Translations under genes and position numbers: made by a program | The notes under the pieces: model-generated | Databases searched by the model: none | What the model was told of the DNA's origin: nothing | The model's input: the letters and a program-made list of their open reading frames with translations, nothing else | Shown: positions 1 through 11,674 of the stretch, one piece after another | Layout: the number at the start of each line of letters is the position of its first letter | Numbering within the stretch: position 1 is the first letter of the stretch | Origin: Porpolomopsis calyptriformis | Lineage: Eukaryota; Basidiomycota; Agaricomycetes; Agaricales; Hygrophoraceae | Length of the DNA: 64,000 bases | Direction: 5' to 3' | NCBI GenBank assembly: GCA_951640195.1 | Contig: OX621164.1 | Location: 1,841,098 to 1,905,097 of the forward strand

Positions 1-3000
1 GATATGGTCACGAACATTCCGCAGTAATTGTGTATATCACGAACAAGTGTAGGAGGAAATGGTATCCACCACGCATTGCCAAAGCATTTCGTGCGCCCCG
101 GTGTCGGAGAGGCACTTGGGTTCATCCAGTAGCAATCAGGCCCTGTAAAATGTCTTTGAATATCTTCCTCCAATTCCCTAAACCGTGTGCAGCCAGATCC
201 ATAGACGAGCGCCACGGCCTTCTTGTACGCCGTAGAGCCAACCTCTCGAAGGATCTGCAGAATTACTTGATGCAAACAAAGAAAATCATCGAGTTTGCTC
301 ACCTTCAAGTTTTCAACATGTCGTTCACCAGGAGACCCCAAAAATCTCAACAGATACGGAGGATACTCGGAATCTCTGGCCTGCGTGTACATCATGTGCT
401 GATTTTTAGGAATCGCACATTTCGGGTCTGTCAACATGAGTGTTGTAATGGACTCTTGCCAAATTCGCCGCCGTATGTGTAAAGAGGAATACGACAGGTC
501 CAACCTATTAGGTCGACGTTCAATTTCAAGCAATACTAACGTGCAGAAAAAACCGGTTACCGGGGCGAGAAGATATCAATGCCTAGAAATCGATTAGTGT
601 GCATTATGGTTGTTAAATGTGTATACGCACTGAAATCAATACGGTGTGTAAGTCCTGAAGACGATAGGATCAGTTTGACATCAAAGTCCAAAGAGAGAAG
701 AGAGACTTTTTACAACACGCTGCATCACGCTTGTATCAATGATTATAAAGTCTTCCTACAACCGTCAGCAATCTATGCATATTTACTCAGACGGAATAGC
801 GTACAGAGGCTCAGTCCATAAGTGATTCCATAGATCCTGTTGAAAGCAGACAGTAAGTTGATGCTGTCGGTGGGTGATTGATACGGACGGACGTGTAAAG
901 AATTGGCCCGTCAATTATATTGCGGCCTGGTACGTTCAGAGCGACCGCCAAGGCGACGGCCGCAGTGGATACGTAATTTAATCTTGAGGACCATTCACCT
1001 GCGTTGCTAACAGGGTTTATGAAAGGCGCGAAGTAGCATTGCAGAGAAAAGAAAGAGATTGTGGAAAGCAAGAGAACGACTTGTCGACCGACAGCGATAC
1101 GAGAACCGGGGAACGAACGGAAGAGACAATTGTTGGAGTCAATGACAGCGACTATCAACAGCGTGCTCAGTTTGGCTAGCAGATATGTTGATTCGTAGGT
1201 TCCCCAGTTTCGGCGAAAATCTTCAAAGGTATTGATGAATGTGATGAGGGGCATGATATATGCCGTACCTTTATATAGAAAAGAGAATGGGCTTCGATCA
1301 CGTACTAACAACCTCTCGTACTCGCGGTCCATGTCACTCCTATTGCGTGGTTGGCCTAACTCCGTGTAAGGATCAACTATCGGAACTGATTTCCGAATAA
1401 CGCGGTGCAGACGCAAAGGAAACCAGATTGTCAGCTACAAGGGATGAGAATGGTTTGAGTTTGAGGATAAAAAGTAAACTGACTGTTGATAAGACTATGA
1501 TTGAAATGATTATTACAATCGGGGCGAAGTTCACCCGTGTCTTTTCCATGGTCGTAGTCCAGCAAAAATCCAAAGGACCACGAAATTCGCTCGGAGGACC
1601 CAATAGAGGTAGAACTGGGGGGTAGGAAGTCGCATTTATGTAAGGATTTGGAACTACCCAAAGATCCTGCGACCAAACCAGCACATGGATCGCCAAAGTG
1701 CTGAGTGGTAAGTATATGACGGTCAAAAAAAAGCTGGCAATCACAAGACCCCAGTTTTCGCTCTTCTGCTCTGACTGCTGAAGACCCTCAACGGCGTTGC
1801 GTCGCTCATAGTGGAGGGCGGCTCGGTAAAAATAGAAGAGTAGCGCAGAGGCGATAGCCATGAATATGATGAGGAACAACAAGGATTCTAGAATATTGGA
1901 AGCAAAGTTCAAGGCCAAGACGTTTGGGCTACAAAGTTGAGAGCAAAATCTCAGCAATAAATTAGCAAAGCACAAGGGCCGACTGACATTTTTTCTAAAA
2001 ACAAGGCCCGCCACTTGTTTTCTATATTACTTCCCTTGACTATCATGAATAGGATAAAAAACCTATTGGTCTCGGTGAATATCGAATGCGCCCGCTCACC
2101 AATTGTGCTCAGAATCAACGCAAATATCTGAACAGTGTTAAAGAGGCCTTGTAAGCTGTAATAAGAAGCTAGAGCACTGGATCCCTAGAGATTAAAGTCA
2201 AGTTGTTTCCATGCGATGTTCAACAAGGTGCCTACGGTCAAGCCTATAAAAACGCTAGAAAGTGATCCGAGGATATGTCCACGATCTCTCCAAGATGGCA
2301 AGGATGAGTTTGCTTCTAGTTCCTCTATGGTTGAGCCAGAAGTAGAGAGGCGGTCCATGGGAGGAAACATTAGAGGAACACTCTCCTTTGATTTGCTGGC
2401 TAGTATCGTAAAACGTGGGGCATTAATGTTTTCAAGGTATTCGTCAAGCTTGGGAAGATATAGTGGGGCGCTTTTACGTGAAAATATGGTGGTGGCGGGC
2501 ACGGGGAGATGATTTGTTACACGGCTCCTTAAACGGTTCCTGTGTCGATTCACAAGAGTTGGACTAGACGAGAGAGGCGAGCTGCTGGATGGCAAAGTGG
2601 GTGTGGCGGTGGTGGTGAAAGAAGTGGATGGTGGGTAGCTGTGCGGGACTTTGTTAAGCAAGGCTTGATATTCCTCCGCATTATCAGGGTATTTATCATG
2701 CCCATCAGATGAAAATAACTGCCTCGCAGTGGGTATAGCGATGGGTAATATCGGCATGGCATTGTCAAATTGTTTGAGTCCTTCATCGGCCACATCAGCA
2801 GTAACGTGAGGTGGTTCCCTATTAGCATTGGTATGATCAGGTGTCGCGCGAGTAGCATTACGGGTAACCTGTGGATTTTCAGGCCTTTCAAGGCGTGAGA
2901 TTCCTTTCGGCGGGCGAGAATGTTTAATGAATCGGGCTGGGGATGGAGGTGGGCGTGACCTTGGTTGTCGAGGTGCAGTCGGCGTCGTCCTCTCCGGGGT

Positions 3001-3057
3001 TGACACTGCTGCCGAGGGAGACGACTCGAAAGGGCCGATAAGATCCTTTATTGTCAT
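1..3057 (-). CDS. Large multi-spanning membrane protein of unknown function (3' end beyond window)
   Basis: Seen: starts with ATG at 3057. Exon 1 (3057-2236) encodes about 274 residues rich in Pro, Ser and Thr. A 51-nt intron follows (2235-2185), then several membrane segments, for example around 2180-2100, 1925-1840, 1770-1680, 1540-1440, 1180-1130, 1080-1000 and 960-900. After further short introns the reading frame continues through 560-1 as a soluble region with motifs such as ERRPNRLDLSYSSLHIRRR and GPDCYWMNP, and leaves the window without a stop. Known: I recall similar architecture (disordered N-terminus, membrane bundle, conserved cytosolic tail) in other agaricomycete hypothetical proteins. 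I know no function for it. Inference: one gene rather than several, because frames and splice signals join. Transport or channel activity is possible but not shown. It diverges from NUS1 with 141 bp between start codons. Confidence 0.7.
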
Positions 3058-3198
3058 TTTTAAGACATTGATCAGGACTGCTGTGGAACACCGTCGAGGA
3101 CATTCAAGCCGCTACAGTAAAGCGTTCTCGAAAGGGCATTTTGGCTGCACGTGCAAATACGATCATTTCTACTCCCCAGTGAGAGAACTGAGCATTCG

Positions 3199-4395
3199 AT
3201 GCTTTCGTTTGCGTCTTTCGTTCTCTCCGCTTTCCACGTCGTTTACTCTATTCTGTCAACTCTCGCTGTGTGGACAAGAACCGTGCATCGATCGAAACTC
3301 TTGCCTGTGGAAGTGCCACGTAAACGGATACCTCGCCACCTCGCCATCCTTTTTGTGTCAGATGATGATTTAGACACCGACTTGGCAGCCGAAGCTCTCA
3401 TGGAAAGCGTGGATAGGGCAATAGAGTGGTGTAGAACCGTAGGCATTGAACGCCTGACCGTTTATGATAGTCAAGGTAAGCAGGTGGCTTCAAACATGAT
3501 CGAGCAAATGGGTGCCGCCTCCCCGATCTCAAATTCTCCACAGGAATACTCGTAAAATCATCTCAAGATGTCCTCGATCGTGTGGCTAAATACGAGGACT
3601 CGACGTCCGATATTTCGGCCTCGGATATTGAGTACCCACTCACACCTCCAATTTCACGTCCGCTTTCTCCAGAACAGGAGGAATTAGCAAGCGGTATCGT
3701 GACAATAGACATAGCAGAGCATTTAAAGCAGAAATCAACAAACAGCAAAAGCGTTCTCACCCGAAGGCGCCCGCGTCGTAAGTTTCTCTGATTCTGCATG
3801 CGACCTTTTGTTAAGAGAGAAACCAGAAAAAGAAGAATGGAAGGACATTCATACAAAAGCTCTTACACTCCACCTATTGTCACCAGAATCATCGAAGTTG
3901 GCCATAGTCTCTTCAGCGAATTCACTCGCTCAGTCCCTCAGACGAAGGAAAAGCAAGAAAACGAGTGAGGACGCATTTCACTTATCGGTTGAAGTCCTCG
4001 ATTCACTCCTACAAGGTCTGCGTGGAGCTGCCTATGTATTTACTTTCGCTAACACGACCCCGCCATCTTACAGACAAGCATAACTGTTCACCCCCTGAGC
4101 TGATGATTGTGCACTCAATCTCGCCGTTAAAATATTACCCAAGCCCGTTAGAACTTCACGGATACCCCCCTTGGCAAATTCGCTTAACAGAAATATAGTG
4201 CGCTTCCTTCTCTTCTGTGAAACTATGTATATCCTCAAACTTATTCCCAGCCATAATAAGTATCACAATAGTCGTCGGAATTGGACATACTGGTTGCATC
4301 CGGCCCACCCTCCTCCTCTGTTTTCTATCGGAGAGCCGGACTTCAGACACGCATTGGACGAGTTTGCAAAGGCTGAAATGAGATTGGGCAAATAG
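3199..4395 (+). CDS. NUS1: Dehydrodolichyl diphosphate synthase complex subunit NUS1 (Nogo-B receptor family)
   Basis: NUS1 pairs with the catalytic cis-prenyltransferase (Rer2 type) at the ER to make dolichol for protein glycosylation. The first ATG is at 3199. Residues 1-25 form a hydrophobic segment suited to ER anchoring. The cis-prenyltransferase fold follows: HLAILFV, then ALMESVDRAIEWCRTVGIER and LTVYDSQG. The C-terminal part contains ELMIVHSISPL and GYPPWQIRLTEI and ends in RLGK, the C-terminal R-x-G motif known to be needed in NUS1-type subunits. At least four introns are needed; the first begins at a GTAAGC after DSQ. The middle carries a Ser/Pro-rich acidic insertion (around 3590-3700) not expected in the core fold. 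The bacterial-type catalytic Asp motif near the N-terminus is absent, as is usual for NUS1. A GCACGTGC palindrome lies at 3147-3154, 46 nt before the start. Confidence 0.85.
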
Positions 4396-4613
4396 CTTTC
4401 TTTGTGATGGTCGGGCGAGTCTGCGCATACCCCGCAGTATTGCGCTCGAACCAGGATGGACCGTCTCGAAGTATACTGTATTCTCTCACGCTGCGATACC
4501 ATATATTCTGCTACGGATACCGCGAGTACCGAGTGTAATAATTAGACTTACATGGCGAACAACTTCTCGGCGCTCAAGCAATCATTCCGGTTTCCCCCCC
4601 CCCCTCTCCACAA

Positions 4614-6343
4614 TCAATACCTGGTAGGAATTCCAGCCGTTTTCATCAATTCCTTAACTTCCCTGATGCTGACCTCCTCCCGATGGAAGATACCAGCAGC
4701 CAAGGCAGCATCCGCGCCTGAAGCATCAAACACCTCCAGGAAATGCTCCTTGGCTCCTGCTCCACTGCTAGCCACGACAGGGATCTTTACGCTTCTTTTA
4801 ACAAGATCGACGAGGTCTATATCGAAACCCAAGCCAGTGCCATCCCGGTCAATGCTATTCAATAAAATCTCTCCTGCGCCTAATCTTTCGGCGCCTTGGA
4901 CCAGCTCGACAACCGAAAGTGGGCGGGCTTCACGACCACCGGACACAGTACATTGGTACCACCACGATCGCCCTCGATCGTTCTCAGGCCCATCCGGTTT
5001 TGCGTGCACAAGTTCACCCACGTAAGGCCCGCTATATGTCACAGCATCCACATATGCTCGGCGAGGATCGACGGACACGACGACTGCTTGCCTCCCATAA
5101 ACATGTGCGATGGTCTCAATCGCACTCGTTCCGTCACCCTTCCCACCTCTCATACGCATTTTCTCGACGGCGTGGACTGCCTCGGATCCGATGCTGACTT
5201 TATCTGCGCCAGCTCTGAAATATTCACCCGCAACTTCGAGAGCACTGCGCTTTGTGCCATCGGGGTCAATGGTGTCTTTGATCCCCCCTCCAATTGTCAA
5301 GGGGATGAAGACGCACTGGGCTGCGGCACGCACAACTGCCAGCATTGGCTGGTCTTGAAGAGGAGAATGTCGAAAGGAAGTAATATTAAGGAGGCAGATT
5401 TCATCGGCACCCTCGTGGTAGTACCGGGCGGCAAGAGAGACTGGTTTGCCAAGATTGCGTACTCGACCAGTAGTTTGGGATAAAAGGGATGATGGAACTT
5501 CGCCCGGGACTGAAATCTTTTCGCGAACGTCGTACTGATCACCTTTGGTTACCACCAGATCACCCTCATCATTTGCACGAACATCCATGCAAGCAATAAT
5601 TCGCTTTGTGAGGCCATCTCTGCCCTTGGGGGGTAGTACAACCCGGGGGTTTGGCAGAGAGACGTCCCCATTGGTATCCTTCCGGGTTAACCAAGTGTGG
5701 AGGAGTTTGAGACCCGCCGGACCGGATTTCTCAGGATGGAATTGCGTAGCGAAGACATTACCCTTTTGGATCGAGGAGATGAATGTCTCTCGGCCGTACT
5801 GAGTGGTGGAGTGGGCCCATTCAGCAGTTGTGGGACAGCTTTCGGGATCATACTTGACGCAATAGGAATGGACGAAATAGTAGTACTCGGAAGTCATTTG
5901 CTCGTTTTGATCTAGAAGATTGGCAGAGTTCCAACCAATATGCGGCACAGGTTTATCGTCGTTTTGAAACCGTGTGATCTGGGATGGTATAATTCCCAAA
6001 CCAGGAGAGGTGGGGGACTCTGAGGATGACTGGAAGAGAACTTGCATGCCAATGCATATTCCAAAATAGGGCCTGCCTGACTGAATATACTTTCGAAGAG
6101 GTTCCAGGAGACCGCGAGATGTAAGTTGCTCAATGGCGGTCTGGAAGGCACCTACACCAGGAAATACAACGCTCTGACAATAGGATTCATTGGAGGGTAT
6201 TAATCAGAGATAAAACCGCTAACCGTGGCGTTTTTGAAATCTTCTGGCGATGATATCCAGGAGAAATCATGGCCGAGCTTGCTGAGGGAATTAGCTAGGC
6301 TTTGAACGTTGCCCGCGCCGTAATCTAGCAGGTATAGGCCCAT
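4614..6343 (-). CDS. HIS7: Imidazole glycerol phosphate synthase, bifunctional HisH-HisF (histidine biosynthesis)
   Basis: This enzyme uses glutamine to convert PRFAR into imidazole glycerol phosphate and AICAR, linking histidine and purine synthesis. The start is ATG 6343 (MGLYLLDYGAGN, the usual N-terminus of the glutaminase half). An intron follows at about 6222-6173. The class I glutaminase has its nucleophile in YFGICIGMQ and the His/Glu pair in FATQFHPEKSG. The HisF half begins near TKRIIACMDVRANDEG and contains LLNITSFR, the glycine-rich IPLTIGGGI, ILLNSIDRDGTG and VVASSGAGA. The protein ends TAGIPTRY. About 550 residues in total, which matches the fungal family. Its 3' end converges on NUS1 with 218 bp between stops, including a C11 run at 4594-4604. 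It diverges from the phosphoglycerate dehydrogenase gene with only 74 bp between start codons. Confidence 0.95.
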
Positions 6344-6417
6344 CCAAGGTATTTATAAGGTTGCGAGTCCGAAGTATGCAGGCGAGTGAGGTGGCGGCAT
6401 ACATTCCTTAGCCCCTC
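6344..6417. promoter_or_regulatory. 74-bp shared promoter of HIS7 and the SER3/SER33-type gene
   Basis: The two start codons (6343 minus, 6418 plus) face away from each other with 74 bp between them. A TATAAATA sequence read on the minus strand lies at 6358-6351, only about 8 nt upstream of the HIS7 ATG. That is too close to act as an ordinary TATA box for that start. I saw no exact TGACTCA (Gcn4/CPC1) site in the interval. Transcription of either gene may begin inside the other transcription unit. Confidence 0.55.
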
Positions 6418-7798
6418 ATGCACACTCTTCAGCCCCGTCCCCGTACTCGCTCAGATGCCTTGGAAAGACAAATCCGCCAGCCAAAGGTCCTTCATCCGAT
6501 TGATAACGGAAATCTGAGGTTGCTCCTTCTCGAAAACATCAGCCAAGAAGCCGTACTTTCCTTCAGAGCGCAAGGATTCCATGTAGACCACCACACAAAA
6601 GCCATGTCAGAGGACGAACTGGTGGAAAGGCTTGGTTCATACCATGCCGTTGGTATTCGCAGTAAAACCAAAATTACCCAGCGGGTCATTCAGGCAGCGC
6701 CAAAAGTATGTTCGTCCGATTGTTTCCATCACTCCCAACTGACACCGATTGTCATAGCTTCTTGTCATTGGTTGCTTCTGCATCGGCACCAACCAAGTCG
6801 ACCTCACCACAGCAGTTAAAGCTGGCATTCCGGTTTTTAACTCTCCTTTTTCAAACTCGCGTTCGGTCGCAGAGCTTGTAATGGCCGAGTTGATAGCTCT
6901 CTCTCGTCAACTTTTTGAACGTTCTTACGAGCTGCGCCGTGGGATTTGGAATAAGCAATCAAAAGGTTGTTGGGAAGTCCGTGGAAAGACTCTAGGCATC
7001 GTAGGTTATGGCCACATCGGTTCTCAACTCTCCGTCCTTGCAGAATCGTTCGGACTTCGTGTCGTTTTCTACGACGTGGTGAACCTGATGCCCTTGGGAT
7101 CCGTCCGCCCAGTCGATTCACTGTCTACCCTTCTGTCGGAATCGGACTTCGTAACCCTGCACGTTCCCGAACTCCCCGAGACAATCAACATGATTTCGCA
7201 CTTACAGCTGTCGCAAATGAAAAAGGGGTCTTATCTCATCAACAACTCTCGCGGGAGAGTTGTAGACATTCCTGCCCTTGTCGATGCGCTCAAATCTGGC
7301 CATCTTGCCGGCGCTGCCCTTGACGTATTTCCTGTTGAACCAGGCTCCAATGGAGATCCCTTTGACGACCAGCTCAATCCCTGGGCAAGTACGCTACGCT
7401 CAATTCCGAATGTTATTCTTACCCCCCATATCGGCGGGTCGACAGAGGAGGCGCAACGCATGATCGGCGAGGAGGTCTCGTCAGCGTTGGTGCGCTACCT
7501 TAACTATGGCTCGACTATGGGAGCTGTCAACTTCCCGGAAGTCGACTTGCGTGCCATTACGTTGGAGGAAGGAGATCACGTACGTGTGTGCCATGTACAC
7601 AAAAATCAGCCAGGCGTACTCAAGCAAGTCAACGAAATACTGTCGCCCTACAATGTCGAGAAACAATATTCGGACTCAAAGGGCGATGTTGCCTATCTCA
7701 TGGCGGACATTGCCGATGTCAGTCCCGCAGATGTCAACAAGCTGCGGGAGTTGATCAGGGCGACCAGTGCCAATATTCTAACACGATTCTTAGCGTGA
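6418..7798 (+). CDS. SER33: D-3-phosphoglycerate dehydrogenase (serine biosynthesis)
   Basis: Oxidises 3-phosphoglycerate to 3-phosphohydroxypyruvate with NAD, the first step of serine synthesis. Exon 1 runs from ATG 6418 to about 6705; one intron of about 50 nt leads into LLVIGCFCIGTNQVDL. The Rossmann loop is GIVGYGHIGS. The catalytic Arg lies in LINNSRGRVVD, the Glu in the PVEPG region, and the His in LTPHIGGSTEEAQ. A C-terminal ACT domain (HVHKNQPGVLKQVNEILSP) would sense serine, as in family members that are feedback regulated. Length, about 440 residues, is normal for fungal Ser3/Ser33. The start is the first ATG after an in-frame TAG. That TAG sits in a possible splice acceptor, so an upstream exon cannot be fully excluded. 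Convergent with RAD51 (158 bp between stops). Confidence 0.92.
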
Positions 7799-7956
7799 CC
7801 TGCTATCCTCCCATTATGATAGATGTCGGTTTAGACCGTCAACGTCTTGATATAGATTTCCATTCAACTGGATTCAGTAATACGCTCATGATTCACCCTG
7901 ATTACATATGTAATGCTAATACAGCCTTCATGGTGATTAAAAAAACAATTTCCACC

Positions 7957-9244
7957 TCAAACCTCTTCCTCTGGGTCGCCTATACCGCTCGCAAGGATGG
8001 CAAAGTGTGTCTCCATCTCTGGGAGACAAGGAGAGTCGTAGATTTTGCATGAACGAGTATTTCCGCGGGCTTTCTTCAACTGAAGTCTAGGAAGTGTTTC
8101 GTCATTAGTTTTCAAATTCGGAGAACAGAGAATAAATACCTAGTAGTTGATGCGTGCGCCATGATGTTGCCTCCAATTGGTTTCTTCTCGTTCGACGCGT
8201 ACGGACCCGCAGATGCGTCCGGGTTTGACATCACTTGGTTCGTGATCACTACGGCAATTCCAAACTGTAGGACGAAATTGACAGGTTAGGAGTGAATCAG
8301 CGGCCTCATATACGTACCTCATCAGCTAGACGTTGGAGCGTCCGGAGAAATTTTCCGAGATGGTTCTGGCGCGAGGAGAGTTCTCCACGTCCACTGAAAT
8401 CTGTACGGTAAAGGGCGGTACACGAATCGACGACGAGCAGACAGAATCTATCCTCTGTCATTGTTGTGACCGATTGCACACATTAATCCTCAAAGACTCA
8501 CCTCGATTCCGACATAAGCGCACTTGCATTCGTTAATAATGCGTTCTGGTGGTCGGCATTGTACGCTCTGGCATATGCCACATTATCCAAGACCTCTTCC
8601 CCATTCAATCCGTATCTCTCGGCTACTGCTAGCAAACGAACGGGACGAAATGTCCCTTCGGTGTCAATGTACAAGCATTTTCCTTCCCCACCACCCATGC
8701 TGACTGGCAATTGACATGTTACCGCAAGGGTATGGCATAGTTGTGACTTCCCTGTGCGGAATTCACCAAACAACTCCGTTATGGCACCGGTCTCGATGCC
8801 ACCTAGCACCTATGGTTCAGATGGGAAAACACACGGACAACCATAAGTGACCCGCACCTCCTAACAGAGCATCGAGTTGCTTTGAGCCAGTTGTGATATG
8901 AACGAGTTCGGATCGACGAGCATGCACCTCTGTCGCGCTCTGAAAACCAACGGGAACGATTTTATGCGCTAAAAATTACAGATGTCAGCGACTCAAAGAA
9001 GAAAATCAGGGCAATACACGCCTTCTGCAAGTATTTTATCGGCCTTCTGATCTGAGATACCTTTGATGGCTATGAGCGCTTTCTTGGGAGTGAATGCAAC
9101 AGCTTCAACGGTATTCAAGCCCGCTTCTGTGAGCTTCTTGATGTCAGTTGGGTGAATACCGGCTTCTTGCAGCTTGTTCACGAGGAGAGGGCCCGAGAAT
9201 TGGTAGGCATCATCGACTTCTGTGTTTTGATCAGCTTGCGACAT
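7957..9244 (-). CDS. RAD51: Rad51 recombinase
   Basis: RecA-family ATPase that forms filaments on single-stranded DNA and drives strand exchange in homologous recombination and meiosis. ATG 9244 begins [19 protein letters not shown]. The helix-hairpin-helix region follows ([31 protein letters not shown]). An exon with [19 protein letters not shown] leads to the core. Walker A is GEFRTGKSQ at about 8765-8735. [13 protein letters not shown] and [12 protein letters not shown] follow, then the [22 protein letters not shown] region, [29 protein letters not shown] and [11 protein letters not shown]. The protein ends GDPEEEV at the stop 7959-7957. Several short introns divide it. All catalytic motifs look intact and the overall size, about 340 residues, is typical. 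The upstream interval to the MetE-like gene is only 123 bp and carries two ACGCGT boxes. Confidence 0.95.
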
Positions 9245-9259
9245 GAAGTTTTGTGTGAG

Positions 9260-9293
9260 ACGCGTTCAAGTCACGTGGAATACATGGACGCGT
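9260..9293. promoter_or_regulatory. Two MCB (ACGCGT) boxes flanking a CACGTG in the RAD51 promoter
   Basis: ACGCGT occurs at 9260-9265 and 9288-9293, with CACGTG at 9272-9277 between them. All lie within 50 nt upstream of the RAD51 ATG (9244). ACGCGT is the MluI cell-cycle box bound by MBF-type factors that drive G1/S genes in yeasts, and yeast RAD51 is a known MCB-type target. Use in this fungus is inferred. Confidence 0.5.
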
Positions 9294-9367
9294 TTCTCTG
9301 GAACATCATCGAAATATTTAAGTACAAGTATAAATGTACAGAAACCACAGAGTTCAATCAGGGGTGG

Positions 9368-11212
9368 TTACTCTCCCCAAATTTCCTTAGCAGCAGCGAC
9401 CACCAATGCAAGTTTCTGCCTCTCGTCCTAAACGTCATGCAGTGAATCCAACGCTGACGCAGAAATATCAAGAATGACACCAACCTCTTCAGTGATGGGG
9501 TTTCCATGCCATGTTGACGCGAAACCACACTGAGGACTGATGCATAACCTGTTCACCTAGAGTTAAACAATTTAGATAGTCGGTCGGGAAATAACACTTA
9601 CTGGTTCAAAGCTTCTGCAAAAGAACGTGGAGGGTTTGCTTGAGAAATAATATTGGCGGCCTCTTCGACTCGGGCTTTCAAGTCACCAATAGTCTCCAGC
9701 TATGGCGCAAGCTTTGAGGAAGAGTCAGGAAAGAGGATGATGCATTTACCTTTGGACTTTTGGTGGATACAAGCCCAAGGACGACCGCCTTTTCGGGCGG
9801 CAGGTGTTTTAGTGGTCCAAAATCTCCAGCACGTTCGGTGTCGTACTCGAGCTATAGATGAGCGAGGTGTCAAACCATCCGTAGGCAACAGGTTTCTGGT
9901 TACACACGTAGTAGGCGTCAACATTCAAGTTCTTGAACAGATTTTCAGCGACCCTTTCATAGCCGCCTTCACTGAAGTGTAGACCCTTCGAAGAGTGTCT
10001 CTTTAATGGGAAACAGTAACGCTGGAACCAAGACCCACCTTAAAGTTCCCCCGGCACATATGGACGCTGACTCGCAAATCGGCAGGGCGGTCTTGCACGC
10101 AAACGTTGATCGCTCGAATGTAGGTGTTCAAAAGGGCCTGATGATCGACGCCTGCCTTTTCCATGCCCGAAAGCATGCTCTCGGAACAGAAGTAACAGAA
10201 CGTGGGGTCATCAAACTGGATGTGACCTTGTGTAACAAATTGGAATGGATCTTTCACAAAACGGAATGGGACTCACGACAGCCAAGAGAGTAGAGTTCGG
10301 CTATTTCTTGGCGATATGCAAGGCCCAAGTCATCGAAATATTCGTCTAGTGGGTGGTCAAGCTGGAGATTCAATCACGAAAATAATTGGACCTGCCGTCA
10401 GTTTTGTAGACAGAGGTGTCGTATGTCAGATCTGACCCATGGCGTTGGTGATACCACGAGGGAGAACACATCGTCATCTTGATGAATTTAACATCCTGTG
10501 TAGCAGATTGAGAAGGATTTGACTTTGAATACATTGTAAGAAGAAAGAAATACCTCCGGGGCGACCCAAGCTTTCAAGGATTCAAACTCTTTGACATAAA
10601 AAGCTTTCGTCCGCTTGATTTTTCCCTTAACACAAAGCAAGGGTAATTGGAATGAGTGAGATTGAGCGGGAAAAATTGACACATACAGTGCAGTAAAATG
10701 TGGAGGATTCTTTTATCCCAGCCTGGTACATGAAGAAAATGTGCGGAATGTATTCCTATTGGAGTACCCATCGTATCAGCAGTTAGAAAATAGGATCAGG
10801 TCCTTGGATTACTTTGAATGTGTGGATGGGGCCTTAATAAACGAATGAGCAACCATCGGTTACTTCTCGTAGAGGCACAACAAGCTCACGGTTGGGGATA
10901 TATGTCATTCCTTCAAGGTTTTCGAACACGCCATCGAAAAAGAGTGACCTGGGGTGTGATCAGCACGCGGGTGAATTCATTCATCAAGGCTACATACCTT
11001 CGTTGTTCCCCATCGGTAATGGTTTTGATGCCCAGATCGTGCTGAAGCTCGACAACGTGCTTGACGGCCTCGTCTTCGAGAACCCAGAGTTGCTCGGCTG
11101 GACAGCCATTGGCTTCGAACAGCTTTCGTTTCTCAACCAGCGGTTTGGGGCGAAGGAGGGAACCGACGTGCTCTGCTCGGAAAGGAGGATTCAAAACCAG
11201 TCTGGGGGACAT
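9368..11212 (-). CDS. Cobalamin-independent methionine synthase-like (MetE C-terminal/YxjG-type) protein
   Basis: Single UROD/MetE-like domain protein related to the catalytic half of cobalamin-independent methionine synthase. ATG 11212 begins MSPRLVLNPPFRAEHVGSLL, and RAEHVGSLLRP is characteristic of the YxjG-type subfamily. Later exons give ITDGEQRR, GHIQFDDPTFCYF and SVHMCRGNFK, where His and Cys are expected Zn ligands. The C-terminus has CGFASTWHGNPITEE, where another Cys ligand is expected, and ends AAAKEIWGE. About ten short introns are needed. Full-length fungal Met6 has a second N-terminal barrel that is absent here. The substrate is therefore uncertain; methyl transfer to a thiol is inferred from family, not shown. 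Confidence 0.8.
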
Positions 11213-11674
11213 TCTGCTGTATCAGCGGGGTTATTGGACCTGAAACCGTGTATTTAATCCATCAGGGCGCTCATTAATAAGGCTGTATACCGTTAAATTC
11301 GGTCGCTTCAATGAAGAAGGACCACATGATGATTGATGATGTTCTGCAAAAGCGACCGGACAGCTTTCGGATGAAATTTAGCTTTCAGGGGTATGTTGGG
11401 ATGCTTGCAGTACCCTTTCACTTCTGGTTGCACTCACCATGACTGATGAGACTGATGCCAAGGACAGAGCCTCAAATTTGAAAGGGATCTCAAATCTTAG
11501 TTCACAAGATGAATTGGGTATGCATAGTGTCAGTGCATAAGGAGGCCTGGTAAAAAAACACTGTACAATTTAACGGTATATGAAGGAAATTTCGAAATGA
11601 CAGTCACAAAGAGACAGGACAAAAAAAAAAGAGAAAGAAAGAAACAAGACATACGCAAAAAATACCTGCTGTCA
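11213..11674. other. Intergenic: promoter of MetE-like gene and 3' end of Pal1
   Basis: 462 bp between two minus-strand genes. It contains an A/G-rich tract at about 11620-11646 (an A10 run followed by GAAA repeats) near the Pal1 stop, probably in its 3' UTR. I see no convincing additional gene. Confidence 0.4.

Noticed and set aside
30..482. Plus-strand open frame of 150 residues at the left edge
   Set aside because: It is antisense to a minus-strand reading frame with conserved motifs (RRRIWQES, GPDCYWMNP). The plus-strand product looks random and Arg/Pro-rich.
3151..3198. Longer NUS1 N-terminus from 3151
   Set aside because: The codon at 3151 is GTG. The first ATG is 3199, directly before the membrane segment.
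6344..6417. Tiny GC-AG intron giving an upstream SER33-type exon (ATG near 6375)
   Set aside because: It would need a 36-nt intron, shorter than any other in the window. The first ATG after the acceptor is adequate.
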